Below, piece after piece: positions 5,796 through 13,084 of a stretch of 42,329 nucleotides of DNA (the first letter of the stretch is position 1; every line of letters starts with the position of its first letter). The notes beneath the pieces were generated by a model. The model was not told where the DNA came from. It worked only from the letters and a program-made list of their open reading frames with translations, and did no database searches. The DNA is from Candidatus Doudnabacteria bacterium RIFCSPHIGHO2_01_FULL_46_24. Lineage in GTDB: Bacteria > Patescibacteriota > Doudnabacteria > UBA920 > O2-02-FULL-48-8. The position numbers were made by a program, and so were the translations under genes. Where the stretch lies: positions 1-42,329 of the forward strand of contig MFEL01000007.1 of the NCBI GenBank assembly GCA_001777575.1, read 5' to 3'.

Positions 5796-5835
5796 GCGCC
5801 CCGTAGTCAACCGTAGGTTGTACTATCGGGGTTTG

Positions 5836-5858
5836 CACCCCGTACTAAATTTTTGATA
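5836..5858. repeat. Inverted repeat arms around tRNA-Ala
   Basis: The left arm reads CACCCCGTACTAAATTTTTG then ATA. The right arm, ATCAAAAATTAGTACGGGGC (5954-5973), is its reverse complement except for one missing base in the A/T run and one terminal base. The complete tRNA-Ala lies in the loop. The right arm's distal part occurs again before the second 3' half (about 6029-6047). Confidence 0.8.
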
Positions 5859-5869
5859 TTTGTTTTGTT

Positions 5870-5945
5870 GGGCCGTTAGCTCATTTGGTAGAGCGCCACA
5901 TTTGCAATGTGGAGGTGACCGGTTCGAGCCCGGTACGGTCCACCA
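5870..5945 (+). tRNA. tRNA-Ala (TGC), CCA encoded
   Basis: Acceptor GGGCCGT pairs with ACGGTCC (including the G3-T70 wobble typical of tRNA-Ala identity). The anticodon arm is CCACA-TTTGCAA-TGTGG, giving anticodon TGC. The T-arm is ACCGG-TTCGAGC-CCGGT. CCA is encoded. It is the second classic rRNA spacer tRNA, in the expected order after Ile. Confidence 0.97.
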
Positions 5946-5973
5946 GGATAAGAATCAAAAATTAGTACGGGGC

Positions 5974-6014
5974 AAGTCCGGCGGGTGCGAGTTCGATTCT
6001 CGCACGGTCCACCA
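5974..6014 (+). pseudogene. tRNA-like 3' half, copy 1
   Basis: AAGTCCGG, then a T-arm GCGAG-TTCGATT-CTCGC, then the acceptor strand ACGGTCC-ACCA. The acceptor strand matches tRNA-Ala but the T-arm does not. With the half at 5764 it could rebuild a tRNA with one acceptor mismatch. Confidence 0.6.
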
Positions 6015-6047
6015 GGATAAGTGATTTTCAAAAAATTAGTACGGGGC

Positions 6048-6088
6048 AAGTCCGGTGGGTGCGAGTTCGATTCTCCCATGCTCCACCA
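6048..6088 (+). pseudogene. tRNA-like 3' half, copy 2
   Basis: A tandem near-copy of 5974-6014. The T-stem has one mismatch (GCGAG with CTCCC) and the acceptor strand is ATGCTCC-ACCA. The upstream context (A-run, TTAGTACGGGGC) is repeated as well, so the duplicated unit is about 74 nt. Confidence 0.6.
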
Positions 6089-6108
6089 GAATTCAGCATA
6101 GATTTGAG

Positions 6109-6132
6109 AATCGCCGGCAAGGCGATTTTTTG
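6109..6132 (+). terminator. Intrinsic terminator after the tRNA-Ala cluster
   Basis: AATCGCC-GGCAA-GGCGATT followed by TTTT. Confidence 0.8.
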
Positions 6133-6145
6133 ATATGATTAGATC

Positions 6146-7066
6146 ATGGATACTCAAGAATATATTTGTGAGACTTGTGGAGGAAATCATCCCACCGATG
6201 CACATCAAGACAATCTTGAAAATCGTCCGGAAGTCTCCATAGATCGGTTACTATCGGATACTCCTGAATCTCGACCAGCTGAACAAAAAAGAGAGTTTTC
6301 TGTTGAAATTAAGGGACAAAAATTCGATTTTTTAGAAATCCAATCGGTTGAATCTTCAGATACCTTGCTTATACATCTTCCCGGGTTCGGGGAAGACGCC
6401 GAGCAATATGCCGAGCCCATGCACGTCTTAATGGAAAAGAGCTACCGTACCGTCGCCTTGAAAAGATACGGGGAAGTATTTTCGAGAGAACTCTTAGTAG
6501 AGGCGCTGGGACAAGTAATTCAATCAAGTGGAAAACAAAATACAGTTTTTCATGGAGATTCTTTTGGCGCGGCTGTTGTATACGACTTGATTAGTAACCC
6601 TGCCGATCGTGAATTTCTAAAAAGAAACAACGTAGTGGGTGCCATTTTAGAAGCACCTTTCTTGGATAAAAATCATCTTAAAGGCAAAGCACGATTAATT
6701 CCAGACGAAGTACTTATACGAGGAAGTATGCTGTTTGATAAAGTCAGGAATCTACGGTCCTTAACACCGCGACAGGACATGGTGGAGTTATCGCCTTCTG
6801 AAAAAAAGAGCATAATAAGGGAGGCGTTGCGAGAGAAAAAAGGCGAAAGAAAAATTGAGGTGCCAATTCACGTTGTTTTTGTTGAAGATGAGAGTCTGTC
6901 TGATAATGAGAAAATTATGAAGACTTTGCAGAGTCAAGGGCAGGAAGTTAGTTCCATTACGGTCATGAGCGCTGATGACAATAGACATCATATTGCAGAT
7001 GGGCAATATGAAGATATGTGGAGAGAAGAAAAAGAAGCGATAGACGTTTTCGTGAAGCCAGTTTAG
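6146..7066 (+). CDS. Alpha/beta-hydrolase-fold protein
   Basis: 306 aa. The nucleophile elbow is HGDSFGAAVVYD (G-x-S-x-G, Ser near residue 139), after a strand-loop LLIHLPGFGEDAEQY that suits the oxyanion loop. A C-terminal strand PIHVVFVEDESL is followed by NRHHIADG, which would supply the catalytic His. No signal peptide is seen, so it is probably cytoplasmic. The N-terminus has a CETCGGNH motif that may be a half zinc-knuckle. Substrate unknown. It lies between the tRNA terminator and a convergent terminator, alone on its transcript. Confidence 0.75.
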   Translation: MDTQEYICETCGGNHPTDAHQDNLENRPEVSIDRLLSDTPESRPAEQKREFSVEIKGQKFDFLEIQSVESSDTLLIHLPGFGEDAEQYAEPMHVLMEKSYRTVALKRYGEVFSRELLVEALGQVIQSSGKQNTVFHGDSFGAAVVYDLISNPADREFLKRNNVVGAILEAPFLDKNHLKGKARLIPDEVLIRGSMLFDKVRNLRSLTPRQDMVELSPSEKKSIIREALREKKGERKIEVPIHVVFVEDESLSDNEKIMKTLQSQGQEVSSITVMSADDNRHHIADGQYEDMWREEKEAIDVFVKPV

Positions 7067-7170
7067 CGCTAAAGCCAAAGCAGTTTTCCACCTCAACTTC
7101 GCTGAAGCTACGTCGGGCAGGCTGATCAGTTCTGCTCCATCAAAGTTGTTTGGTAATTTTATTATCTTAA

Positions 7171-7197
7171 AACCCCCGATCATAAACTCGGGGGTTT
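7171..7197. terminator. Convergent-gene terminator
   Basis: AACCCCCGA...TCGGGGGTT with T-runs available in both directions. It separates the hydrolase gene (+) from the small minus-strand gene. Confidence 0.85.
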
Positions 7198-7225
7198 TCG
7201 TAAGGCCAGGTACTAGAAATTTGAC

Positions 7226-7609
7226 TTAGAATACTCCGTATTTGTTGCGCACGGCCCACATGTCGCTTTCGGAAATTTTGTTTTGCTGCAGGAGGTTTTG
7301 AAGTTTAGTCTTAATTTCACTTTTGGTTATCCCTTGTCCGCCAATGCTTTGTTTGAAAGCTTCAGCCACGTGCCAGCGCGCGTTGGGGCTTAGCGATGCA
7401 GTTTTGCCGCTTTTCAAATCTTGCTCGACGTGGTAGCCGAAACCGCTTTTGAACATTGACTCATCATGGTAGGCGCCGGCGCGCAAATCCAATTTTTTCG
7501 GCCCGCTTGGCTGGTTTGGCATACTTGGCTTCATCGCCATCCTCGAAGGCGGAGCGCCGAAACTCGGCTTACCCATCGCCGTTTTCCAGACTTCGTTTAG
7601 TAATCCCAT
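7226..7609 (-). CDS. Hypothetical 127-aa protein
   Basis: The N-terminal ~45 residues are Pro/Met/Gly-rich and probably flexible (SFGAPPSRMAMKPSMPNQPS). The C-terminal part is helical, with GGQGITKSEIKTKLQNLLQQ and NKISESDMWAVRNKYGVF; the paired K-I-S-x-x-D / I-T-K-x-x pattern hints at a small helical domain. No TM, no known family. A weak purine site (AGGA) precedes the ATG. A minus-strand TGC-TATAAT (7659-7651) lies about 42 nt upstream. Confidence 0.65.
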   Translation of the reverse strand: MGLLNEVWKTAMGKPSFGAPPSRMAMKPSMPNQPSGPKKLDLRAGAYHDESMFKSGFGYHVEQDLKSGKTASLSPNARWHVAEAFKQSIGGQGITKSEIKTKLQNLLQQNKISESDMWAVRNKYGVF

Positions 7610-7646
7610 ATTTTTGTTATTGTTTCCTTTTTGGATTATTTCTATA

Positions 7647-7659
7647 TATAATTATAGCA
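7647..7659. promoter_or_regulatory. Overlapping divergent -10 elements
   Basis: On +, TATAAT (7647-7652), ~32 nt before the CofE-like gene. On -, TGC-TATAAT (7659-7651) for the 127-aa gene. The same compact divergent design occurs at 3837-3848. Confidence 0.55.
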
Positions 7660-7683
7660 TAATTTAGTAAAAATTTCAATAGC

Positions 7684-8403
7684 ATGATTGTGAAAGCCAT
7701 TAGGACAAGAATTTTTTTGGAAGGCGAGAACCTGGTGCGTTTTATAACTAAGTACGTCCCGAAACTTCCTGACAGATCGATTTTGGTCGTGACTTCCAAA
7801 ATTGTCGCCCTGGCGGAAAAAAGGACGGCCAAATATGAAGGGCGGGCCGCGAAAGAAAAATTGATTCGCGCCGAAAGCGAATGGGCCATCCGCACCAAGT
7901 ACGTGTTTGCCACGCTCAAAGACGGGGCATTGGTGGCCAGCGCCGGCATCGATGAATCAAATGCCAACGGCAAGTTAATCATGCTGCCCAAGGACAGCAT
8001 GAGAACGGCTCAATATCTCCGCCGCAGATTGATGAAGGCGCATAGGCTAAATAAATTAGGAATTTTGATAACTGACAGCCGCGTGGCTCCGCTGCGCACG
8101 GGGGTCTTGGGCATCGCCATGGGTTATGCGGGATTCGGAGCGCTTCGCGATTACCGAGGAACAAAGGATATTTTTGGGCGCAAACTCAAGTACACTCAAA
8201 CCAATGTCGCTGATGGCTTGGCTACTGCCGCGACACTGGTCATGGGCGAAGGCAAGGAACAGACTCCGATAGCGGTGATTAAAAATGCTCCCGTTCAGTT
8301 CAAGAATAAGGTTATGAAGCACGAACTTCGTATTGATGTTAGGGATGACATGTACGGACCCCTGTTCAAATCTTTCCCAACCAGGGCGGGGAGAAAAAGT
8401 TGA
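7684..8403 (+). CDS. CofE-like gamma-glutamyl ligase, paralogue 1
   Basis: 239 aa, the size of coenzyme F420-0:gamma-glutamyl ligases (COG1478). Family signatures are present: LPDRSILVVTSKIVALAE near residue 28, ASAGIDESN near 80, ITDSRVAPLRTGVLGIAMG near 125 and LRDYRGTKDIFGR near 150. TNVADGLATAATLVMGEG near 173 completes the set. CofE adds gamma-linked Glu using GTP. F420 genes are not visible here, and COG1478 proteins have been implicated as folylpolyglutamate synthases in Chlamydia, so folate is a plausible substrate. A second copy lies at 33825. The stop codon overlaps the -35 of the pilus operon promoter. Confidence 0.85.
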   Translation: MIVKAIRTRIFLEGENLVRFITKYVPKLPDRSILVVTSKIVALAEKRTAKYEGRAAKEKLIRAESEWAIRTKYVFATLKDGALVASAGIDESNANGKLIMLPKDSMRTAQYLRRRLMKAHRLNKLGILITDSRVAPLRTGVLGIAMGYAGFGALRDYRGTKDIFGRKLKYTQTNVADGLATAATLVMGEGKEQTPIAVIKNAPVQFKNKVMKHELRIDVRDDMYGPLFKSFPTRAGRKS

Positions 8404-8428
8404 CGTCGAATTGAATATTCATTATAAT
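8400..8428 (+). promoter_or_regulatory. Consensus promoter of the type IV pilus operon
   Basis: TTGACG (8400-8405), 17-nt spacer, TATAAT (8423-8428). The -35 overlaps the stop codon of the CofE-like gene. It is the only strong promoter before the ten-gene pilus run. Confidence 0.85.
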
Positions 8429-8471
8429 TTTGGAGTAGTTGAGGTGGAAAACTCTCAGAAATTCAAATAAA

Positions 8472-9542
8472 ATGCTATTTGGCAAACCCAAAAGTCAGTT
8501 AGGTGTCGATATCGGCACTTCCAACATCAAAATCGTTCAGTTGCGGCCCAAAGATAACAAATTCGTGTTGGAAACTTACGGGACCGTCAACGTAGCATAC
8601 CAGCTGTCTAATAAAGACAGCATCAGCTCCATAACCCAAACCGCTCAGCTGCTTAAGAATTTGCTCCAGAAATCGGGAGTGACCACCCACAAAGTCATTG
8701 CCTCCCTGCCCAACAGCGTGGTTTTTACGTCCGTCATCGAGATGCCCAAAATTCCGGAGGATGAACTGGGCACGGCCATTGAATTTGAAGCCAAAAAGTA
8801 CGTGCCACTGCCGCTTGAGGAAGTCGCGCTGTCCTGGAGTGTGATAGAAGAGCGGACAAAAAAAATCACCAAAGACACCAAAGACACCAATTTGGGGTCA
8901 CCGACCGGTAACACCAAGACCAAGGTGCTGCTGACCGCAGTACCGACCGCGGTCGTCGACAATTACATCAAGGTTTTTCACGAAGCGGGGCTGGAGCCGG
9001 AAGCTTTGGAAATCGAAGCGCTGTCGCTTATCCGCTCTCTTGTCGGCGAGGATTTGAACACGATCGTGCTGATTGACGTCGGGGCCAAGAATACAAGCAT
9101 CAATTTGGTGGACAACGGATACTTAAGGCTTTCCAAAAATTTGACTGTTGGCGGCGATACAGTAACCACCTCGATCGCCCAAAGCTTGTCCGTGAATTTC
9201 GCCCGCGCCGAGCAATTCAAAAAAGATTTCGGATTAACCAGCCAAAACCAGCAGATTCCCCAAGTCATGCGCCCAATTTTGGACATCATCAAAAATGAAA
9301 CCGTGCAGCTTATCAATTTGTTTGAAAGCCGAGGTGAGAAAATCGACAAAGTTTTGCTCTCCGGCGGCGGGGCCAAGCTTCCCAATTTAAGCGAATATTT
9401 TTCCACGGTCGGCAAGCCGGTCTCCCTGGCCGCCCCCTGGTCCAATGTGCTCTACCCACCGGAACTCAAAGGGTTAGTTGAACCATTAGGCCTCAACCTC
9501 GCCGTAGCCGCCGGCTTGGCCATGCGACACAGCGGAGATTAA
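8472..9542 (+). CDS. pilM: PilM, actin-like type IV pilus assembly ATPase
   Basis: 356 aa from the ATG at 8472; a TTG at 8439 would add 11 residues but sits only ~10 nt from the -10 element. It has the actin-like fold: QLGVDIGTSNIKIVQLRP is the phosphate-1 loop, IVLIDVGAKNTSINLV is phosphate-2, and VLLSGGGAKLPNLSEYF the adenosine motif. PilM sits on the cytoplasmic face and binds the N-terminus of PilN, linking the motor to the membrane complex. First gene of the pil operon, directly upstream of pilN. Confidence 0.93.
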   Translation: MLFGKPKSQLGVDIGTSNIKIVQLRPKDNKFVLETYGTVNVAYQLSNKDSISSITQTAQLLKNLLQKSGVTTHKVIASLPNSVVFTSVIEMPKIPEDELGTAIEFEAKKYVPLPLEEVALSWSVIEERTKKITKDTKDTNLGSPTGNTKTKVLLTAVPTAVVDNYIKVFHEAGLEPEALEIEALSLIRSLVGEDLNTIVLIDVGAKNTSINLVDNGYLRLSKNLTVGGDTVTTSIAQSLSVNFARAEQFKKDFGLTSQNQQIPQVMRPILDIIKNETVQLINLFESRGEKIDKVLLSGGGAKLPNLSEYFSTVGKPVSLAAPWSNVLYPPELKGLVEPLGLNLAVAAGLAMRHSGD

Positions 9543-9559
9543 AGAGAAAAGATAAAAAA

Positions 9560-10114
9560 GTGCAGGAAATCAACTTACTAAAAAGTCAGCTTAAGGACAC
9601 CACTCATCTTTGGCAAACGCGGGCCAGGATTATGACTATGGCCTTGACGTTTTTGCTTATTTTGGAGTTGGGAGGAAGCGGAATTCTTTACGTGCTTTCC
9701 AAATCGACCCAAAGCAAAATCACGGCAGGATTGGCCGATAATCAACAAACCCAAAATCGAATAAACGAGCAAGAAAGCCAGCTGACTCCCGCAAAAGCCT
9801 TTCAAGCCCAAACCCAAAATTTAGGCAATTTGCTTGGCTTACATATTTATTGGTCAAATTTTTTCGAGGAATTGTCAGCCCGGACATTCAACAAGGCGAG
9901 CTTCCAAAACATCAGCGCCGATCAATCCGGCAGCATCCACTTGGAAGGCTTAGTCAAGAATTATTCCGAGTTGGGCAAGTTGCTCTTGGGCCTTTCGACC
10001 TCAAGCCAGTTTGAAGAAGTCAAACTTTTGTCCTCTTCCCCGTCCACGGGAGAAATTTCCGGCCTGTCCTTTTCGATCGACTTAAAAGTAAAAAAAGCTT
10101 TGTTGTATAAATAA
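9560..10114 (+). CDS. pilN: PilN-like inner-membrane alignment protein
   Basis: 184 aa, GTG start. It opens QEINLLKSQ, matching the INLLP-type motif by which PilN docks in PilM. One TM helix (~residues 24-46) and a coiled coil follow, then an extracytoplasmic ferredoxin-like domain. Length and order (after pilM, before pilO) fit. Assignment rests on the docking motif, topology and synteny; overall identity in this family is always low. Confidence 0.85.
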   Translation: MQEINLLKSQLKDTTHLWQTRARIMTMALTFLLILELGGSGILYVLSKSTQSKITAGLADNQQTQNRINEQESQLTPAKAFQAQTQNLGNLLGLHIYWSNFFEELSARTFNKASFQNISADQSGSIHLEGLVKNYSELGKLLLGLSTSSQFEEVKLLSSSPSTGEISGLSFSIDLKVKKALLYK

Positions 10115-10121
10115 TCAAACA

Positions 10122-10664
10122 ATGCAGAAGGATTTCAAAACCCAAAGCATGGCGGTTTCCCTGCTGACGCTGGTCTGTATTTTAGCCGGCTATTTTGGCG
10201 TATATAAGTTCTGGGAAAAATATTCAATAGCCGCAGCCCAGCAGAAAGTGGTTATTCGAGACGGTCAAACCCTCGCCGCCGCCCAAACTGAACTGAACCA
10301 ATTTCTCGACCAATTCGAATCATTGGAAAAGGAGACTGAAATTGCTCGCAAGGCGTTGCCGACGAACGAAGAATTGGCTGTGCTTTTGGCCAGCATTGAT
10401 GAGCTGTCCAAACTTTCCGGATTCGCCATTTCCACCATCAACCAAAACAGCAACCCGGATGTCGCAAAAGCGGTAACCCAATTTTCGGTGATTCCCATGG
10501 ACCTGCAGATTAGCGGCAGCGGTTCTTATTTTTCGTTCAAAGATTTTCTGCGGCGGCTGGAATCGCACCTGCGGCTGATTGACGTATCCAATATCAATTT
10601 CCGGGTTGATGAGGTCGAGAATTTGCAAGTTGAAATGCGGGTTCGCACTTATTATCAGAAATAA
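10122..10664 (+). CDS. pilO: PilO-like alignment protein
   Basis: 180 aa. A short cytoplasmic N-terminus, one TM helix (SLLTLVCILAGYFGVYKFW, ~14-32), a coiled coil (LNQFLDQFESLEKETEIARK), then a C-terminal domain containing LQISGSGSYFSFKDFLRRLE, which matches the PilO core (G-x-Y-x-x-x-x-x-F-x-x-x-L-E). It heterodimerises with PilN. Seven nucleotides separate it from pilN. Confidence 0.87.
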   Translation: MQKDFKTQSMAVSLLTLVCILAGYFGVYKFWEKYSIAAAQQKVVIRDGQTLAAAQTELNQFLDQFESLEKETEIARKALPTNEELAVLLASIDELSKLSGFAISTINQNSNPDVAKAVTQFSVIPMDLQISGSGSYFSFKDFLRRLESHLRLIDVSNINFRVDEVENLQVEMRVRTYYQK

Positions 10665-10669
10665 AACAA

Positions 10670-10963
10670 ATGCTTACAGCTAAGAAAAAAAGGGTCTATA
10701 TCGGGATAATTATTTTCTGCATCGTGGCGACGATTGCGGTATTTGTTTTATACAAGCCTTCAGTCCCAACCTTGGATCTGTCTCAATTCCAAAGCCAAAA
10801 TTCGACTGCTGCTTCCGGAGGCATTCGGGTCTTCCCGCAAAACAAGCAGTTTGACGAGTCGGTGTTCAAATTAAGCAAGTTTAAGTCCCTGACGGAATAC
10901 CAGCCGATTGAATTGAACGAAGAGGAGCTGGGCAGGGAGAATCCATTTAAGCCGCAATTGTGA
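10670..10963 (+). CDS. PilP-like small membrane-anchored protein
   Basis: 97 aa. One TM helix (IGIIIFCIVATIAVFVLY), a flexible Ser/Gln segment and a C-terminal ELGRENPFKPQL. The NPF/DPF end and the position right after pilO are features of PilP, but the secretin-contacting beta domain is absent, as expected in an organism without an outer membrane. It overlaps pilB by four bases (GTGA). Confidence 0.6.
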   Translation: MLTAKKKRVYIGIIIFCIVATIAVFVLYKPSVPTLDLSQFQSQNSTAASGGIRVFPQNKQFDESVFKLSKFKSLTEYQPIELNEEELGRENPFKPQL

Positions 10964-12717
10964 TACAGCCTCAGCTTAAAACTCTGAATTTTGAAGACTT
11001 CCTGGTTGATAAAAATTTTTTAACCAAGGAGATCTTGACTAAGGCGCGGACTGAATCCAGCACAGCGCACCGCAATCTGTTTGACTACTTGATTTCCGAA
11101 AAATACCTGACCGAAGAACAACTGACCCAGGCCCGAGGACTTTTTTTTAATCTGCCTTACATTGATCTGCGCAACAGGCAGGTCAGAAAAGAAGTTTTGG
11201 AAATCGCCTCCAAGGAGACAATTTCCAATTACAAGTTCGCGCCGTTTGAATTGACTGATAACGTGCTAAAAGTGGCTTTGACCGATCCGACCAACCTCTC
11301 AGCCCTCGAGGCGCTGGAGTTTTTGTCCCAAAAGAAAAAATTTCACATCGAGCCGTATATCACCTCCCTTACCAGCTTCCAATCGGTCTTTCATCGCAGC
11401 GGCAATATCACCACCGAAGTCACGGCGGCGCTAAATGAGGTTGAGCAGGAAAAGCAGGAAAAGCAAAAAACCACCAAAGTGTTCAAAGTGTTCGAGTCGG
11501 TGGTGGAGCAAAAGATCATTGACGAGGCTCCGATTTCGAAAATCGTTGACGTGGTCATCCGCCACGCCATTGAGGGCCGGGCATCTGACATCCACATTGA
11601 GCCTTCGGAAGAAGATTTGCGTGTCCGCTATCGGATTGACGGCATTCTCCACAGTTCCCTGATTTTACCTAAAGCCGTTCATGCCGCGATCATCTCAAGG
11701 ATAAAAATTTTATCCAACCTAAAAATTGACGAACAACGGCTGCCTCAAGACGGCAGGTTTCACATCGATCTCGACGGCAAATCGATTGATTTCCGGGTTT
11801 CGACCTTTCCCACCATAGTCGGGGAAAAGATCGTGCTGAGAATTTTGGACAAGTCCAGCGGCGCTCCGACTCTGGAGGAACTGGGTGTGACTGGGCGCGC
11901 CATGAAGATCATGAACGAGGCTATCAAACGCCCTTATGGCATGTTTCTCATGACCGGCCCTACGGGCAGCGGCAAATCAACCACGCTCTATGCCGTCTTA
12001 AGCATACTCAATAAGCCGGGGGTCAATATCGTGACGTTGGAAGATCCGGTGGAGTATTTCATTGACGGGGTCAACCAGGCGCAGATCCGGCCGGAGATCG
12101 GGTTGACTTTTGCCTCGGGCTTGCGCTCGATCTTGCGGCAGGACCCCAACATCATCATGGTCGGCGAGATCCGGGACCGCGAAACGGCGGATCTGGCTGT
12201 GAATTCGGCGCTGACCGGACATTTGGTGTTTTCGACCCTGCACACGAACAGTGCCGCCGGCGCCATCCCTCGCCTCATGGATATGGGTATCGAGCCTTTT
12301 TTGATGACCGCCTCAGTCAACCTGCTGGCGGCCCAGCGGCTGGTTCGCAAAATTTGCGGCAAATGCAAAACTAGCGCCGACGTTTCCGATGCTTTTTCCG
12401 AAATGATTAAGTCCGAACTGAGGGGTGTATCGGAAGAAGAGTTAAACGGCGCGGACCCGAAGCACCCGAAACTGTCTGTCGGCCGAGGCTGCCCGGTTTG
12501 TTCCAACAGCGGCTTTCGCGGCCGCATCGGGATTTTTGAAGTGCTGCCGGTGACCAAAACTATCCAGAATTTAATCAACGATCGTGCGGGCGAGAATAAA
12601 ATCCTGGAAACCGCCATCGCCGAAGGCATGATCCTGATGCGGCAGGATGGACTGATTAAGGCGCTTAAGGGACTGACGACCATCGAAGAGGTCGTCCGTG
12701 CCACCAAGGAAGAATGA
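10960..12717 (+). CDS. pilB: PilB / GspE pilus extension ATPase
   Basis: 585 aa, GTG start overlapping the previous stop. An N-terminal MshEN-type domain (~1-150) is followed by the ATPase core: Walker A TGPTGSGKSTTL (~330), Asp box TLEDPVEYFIDGVNQ, Walker B-like IIMVGEIRDRETADLA and His box TGHLVFSTLHTNSA. A zinc tetracysteine (CGKCK...CPVC) is typical of extension ATPases, distinguishing it from PilT. It powers pilin polymerisation from the cytoplasm. Confidence 0.96.
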   Translation: MIQPQLKTLNFEDFLVDKNFLTKEILTKARTESSTAHRNLFDYLISEKYLTEEQLTQARGLFFNLPYIDLRNRQVRKEVLEIASKETISNYKFAPFELTDNVLKVALTDPTNLSALEALEFLSQKKKFHIEPYITSLTSFQSVFHRSGNITTEVTAALNEVEQEKQEKQKTTKVFKVFESVVEQKIIDEAPISKIVDVVIRHAIEGRASDIHIEPSEEDLRVRYRIDGILHSSLILPKAVHAAIISRIKILSNLKIDEQRLPQDGRFHIDLDGKSIDFRVSTFPTIVGEKIVLRILDKSSGAPTLEELGVTGRAMKIMNEAIKRPYGMFLMTGPTGSGKSTTLYAVLSILNKPGVNIVTLEDPVEYFIDGVNQAQIRPEIGLTFASGLRSILRQDPNIIMVGEIRDRETADLAVNSALTGHLVFSTLHTNSAAGAIPRLMDMGIEPFLMTASVNLLAAQRLVRKICGKCKTSADVSDAFSEMIKSELRGVSEEELNGADPKHPKLSVGRGCPVCSNSGFRGRIGIFEVLPVTKTIQNLINDRAGENKILETAIAEGMILMRQDGLIKALKGLTTIEEVVRATKEE

Positions 12718-12718
12718 T

Positions 12719-13084
12719 ATGCGGGAAATTTTATTCGTCCATCCGGATGAAAAACTGTTGGTTATTTACCAGCAGAAGCTCAAACCTCACTTCAAGGTTC
12801 ATTCAGCCGTAGACGGGCTTTCGGCCGTAAGAAAAATTCGACTGATATCGCCGCAGGCCGTAATCAGCGAATACCGTTTGCCCTTGCTTTCCGGCAAAGC
12901 ATTGGTCCGATTCGTCCGCAGCTATAGCCCGACCGCAACCATTCCGTTTATCTTCTTTTCCCAGGAACACTTCGACCCGCAAGCGCTGAATCTGGGAGCT
13001 AATGATTGGTTAAGCCAGCAAACCACGCCGCCCGATGTGGTGATTGAAAAAATTCATTATCATTTAGGAGTGAAGAATGTATAA
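12719..13084 (+). CDS. Degenerate receiver (CheY-like) domain protein
   Basis: 121 aa, a stand-alone receiver fold: EILFVHPDEKLLVIYQQKL at the N-terminus carries only one acidic residue pair (D, E). The usual phospho-acceptor Asp in VISDYRLP is Glu (AVISEYRLPLLSG). The conserved Lys near the end (D-x-L-x-K-P) is replaced (DWLSQQTTP), while Ser is kept in FIFFSQ. It should therefore not be phosphorylated normally; Glu may mimic the active state. It sits between pilB and pilT, overlapping pilT by 8 nt, so a motor-switching or docking role is inferred. The ATG at 12719 lies one base after the pilB stop. Confidence 0.8.
   Translation: MREILFVHPDEKLLVIYQQKLKPHFKVHSAVDGLSAVRKIRLISPQAVISEYRLPLLSGKALVRFVRSYSPTATIPFIFFSQEHFDPQALNLGANDWLSQQTTPPDVVIEKIHYHLGVKNV

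Noticed and set aside
5876-6208. 110-codon minus-strand ORF across tRNA-Ala and the 3' halves
   Set aside because: Antisense of tRNA and tRNA-like repeats; its repeated PGGP-type blocks simply reflect the duplicated halves.
7684-8403. Evidence for F420 biosynthesis
   Set aside because: Only CofE-like ligases are present; no CofC, CofD, CofG/H or F420-dependent enzyme is seen in the window.
11988-12707. 239-codon minus-strand ORF
   Set aside because: Antisense shadow of pilB, whose frame carries all ATPase motifs; Ser/Arg-rich without any domain.
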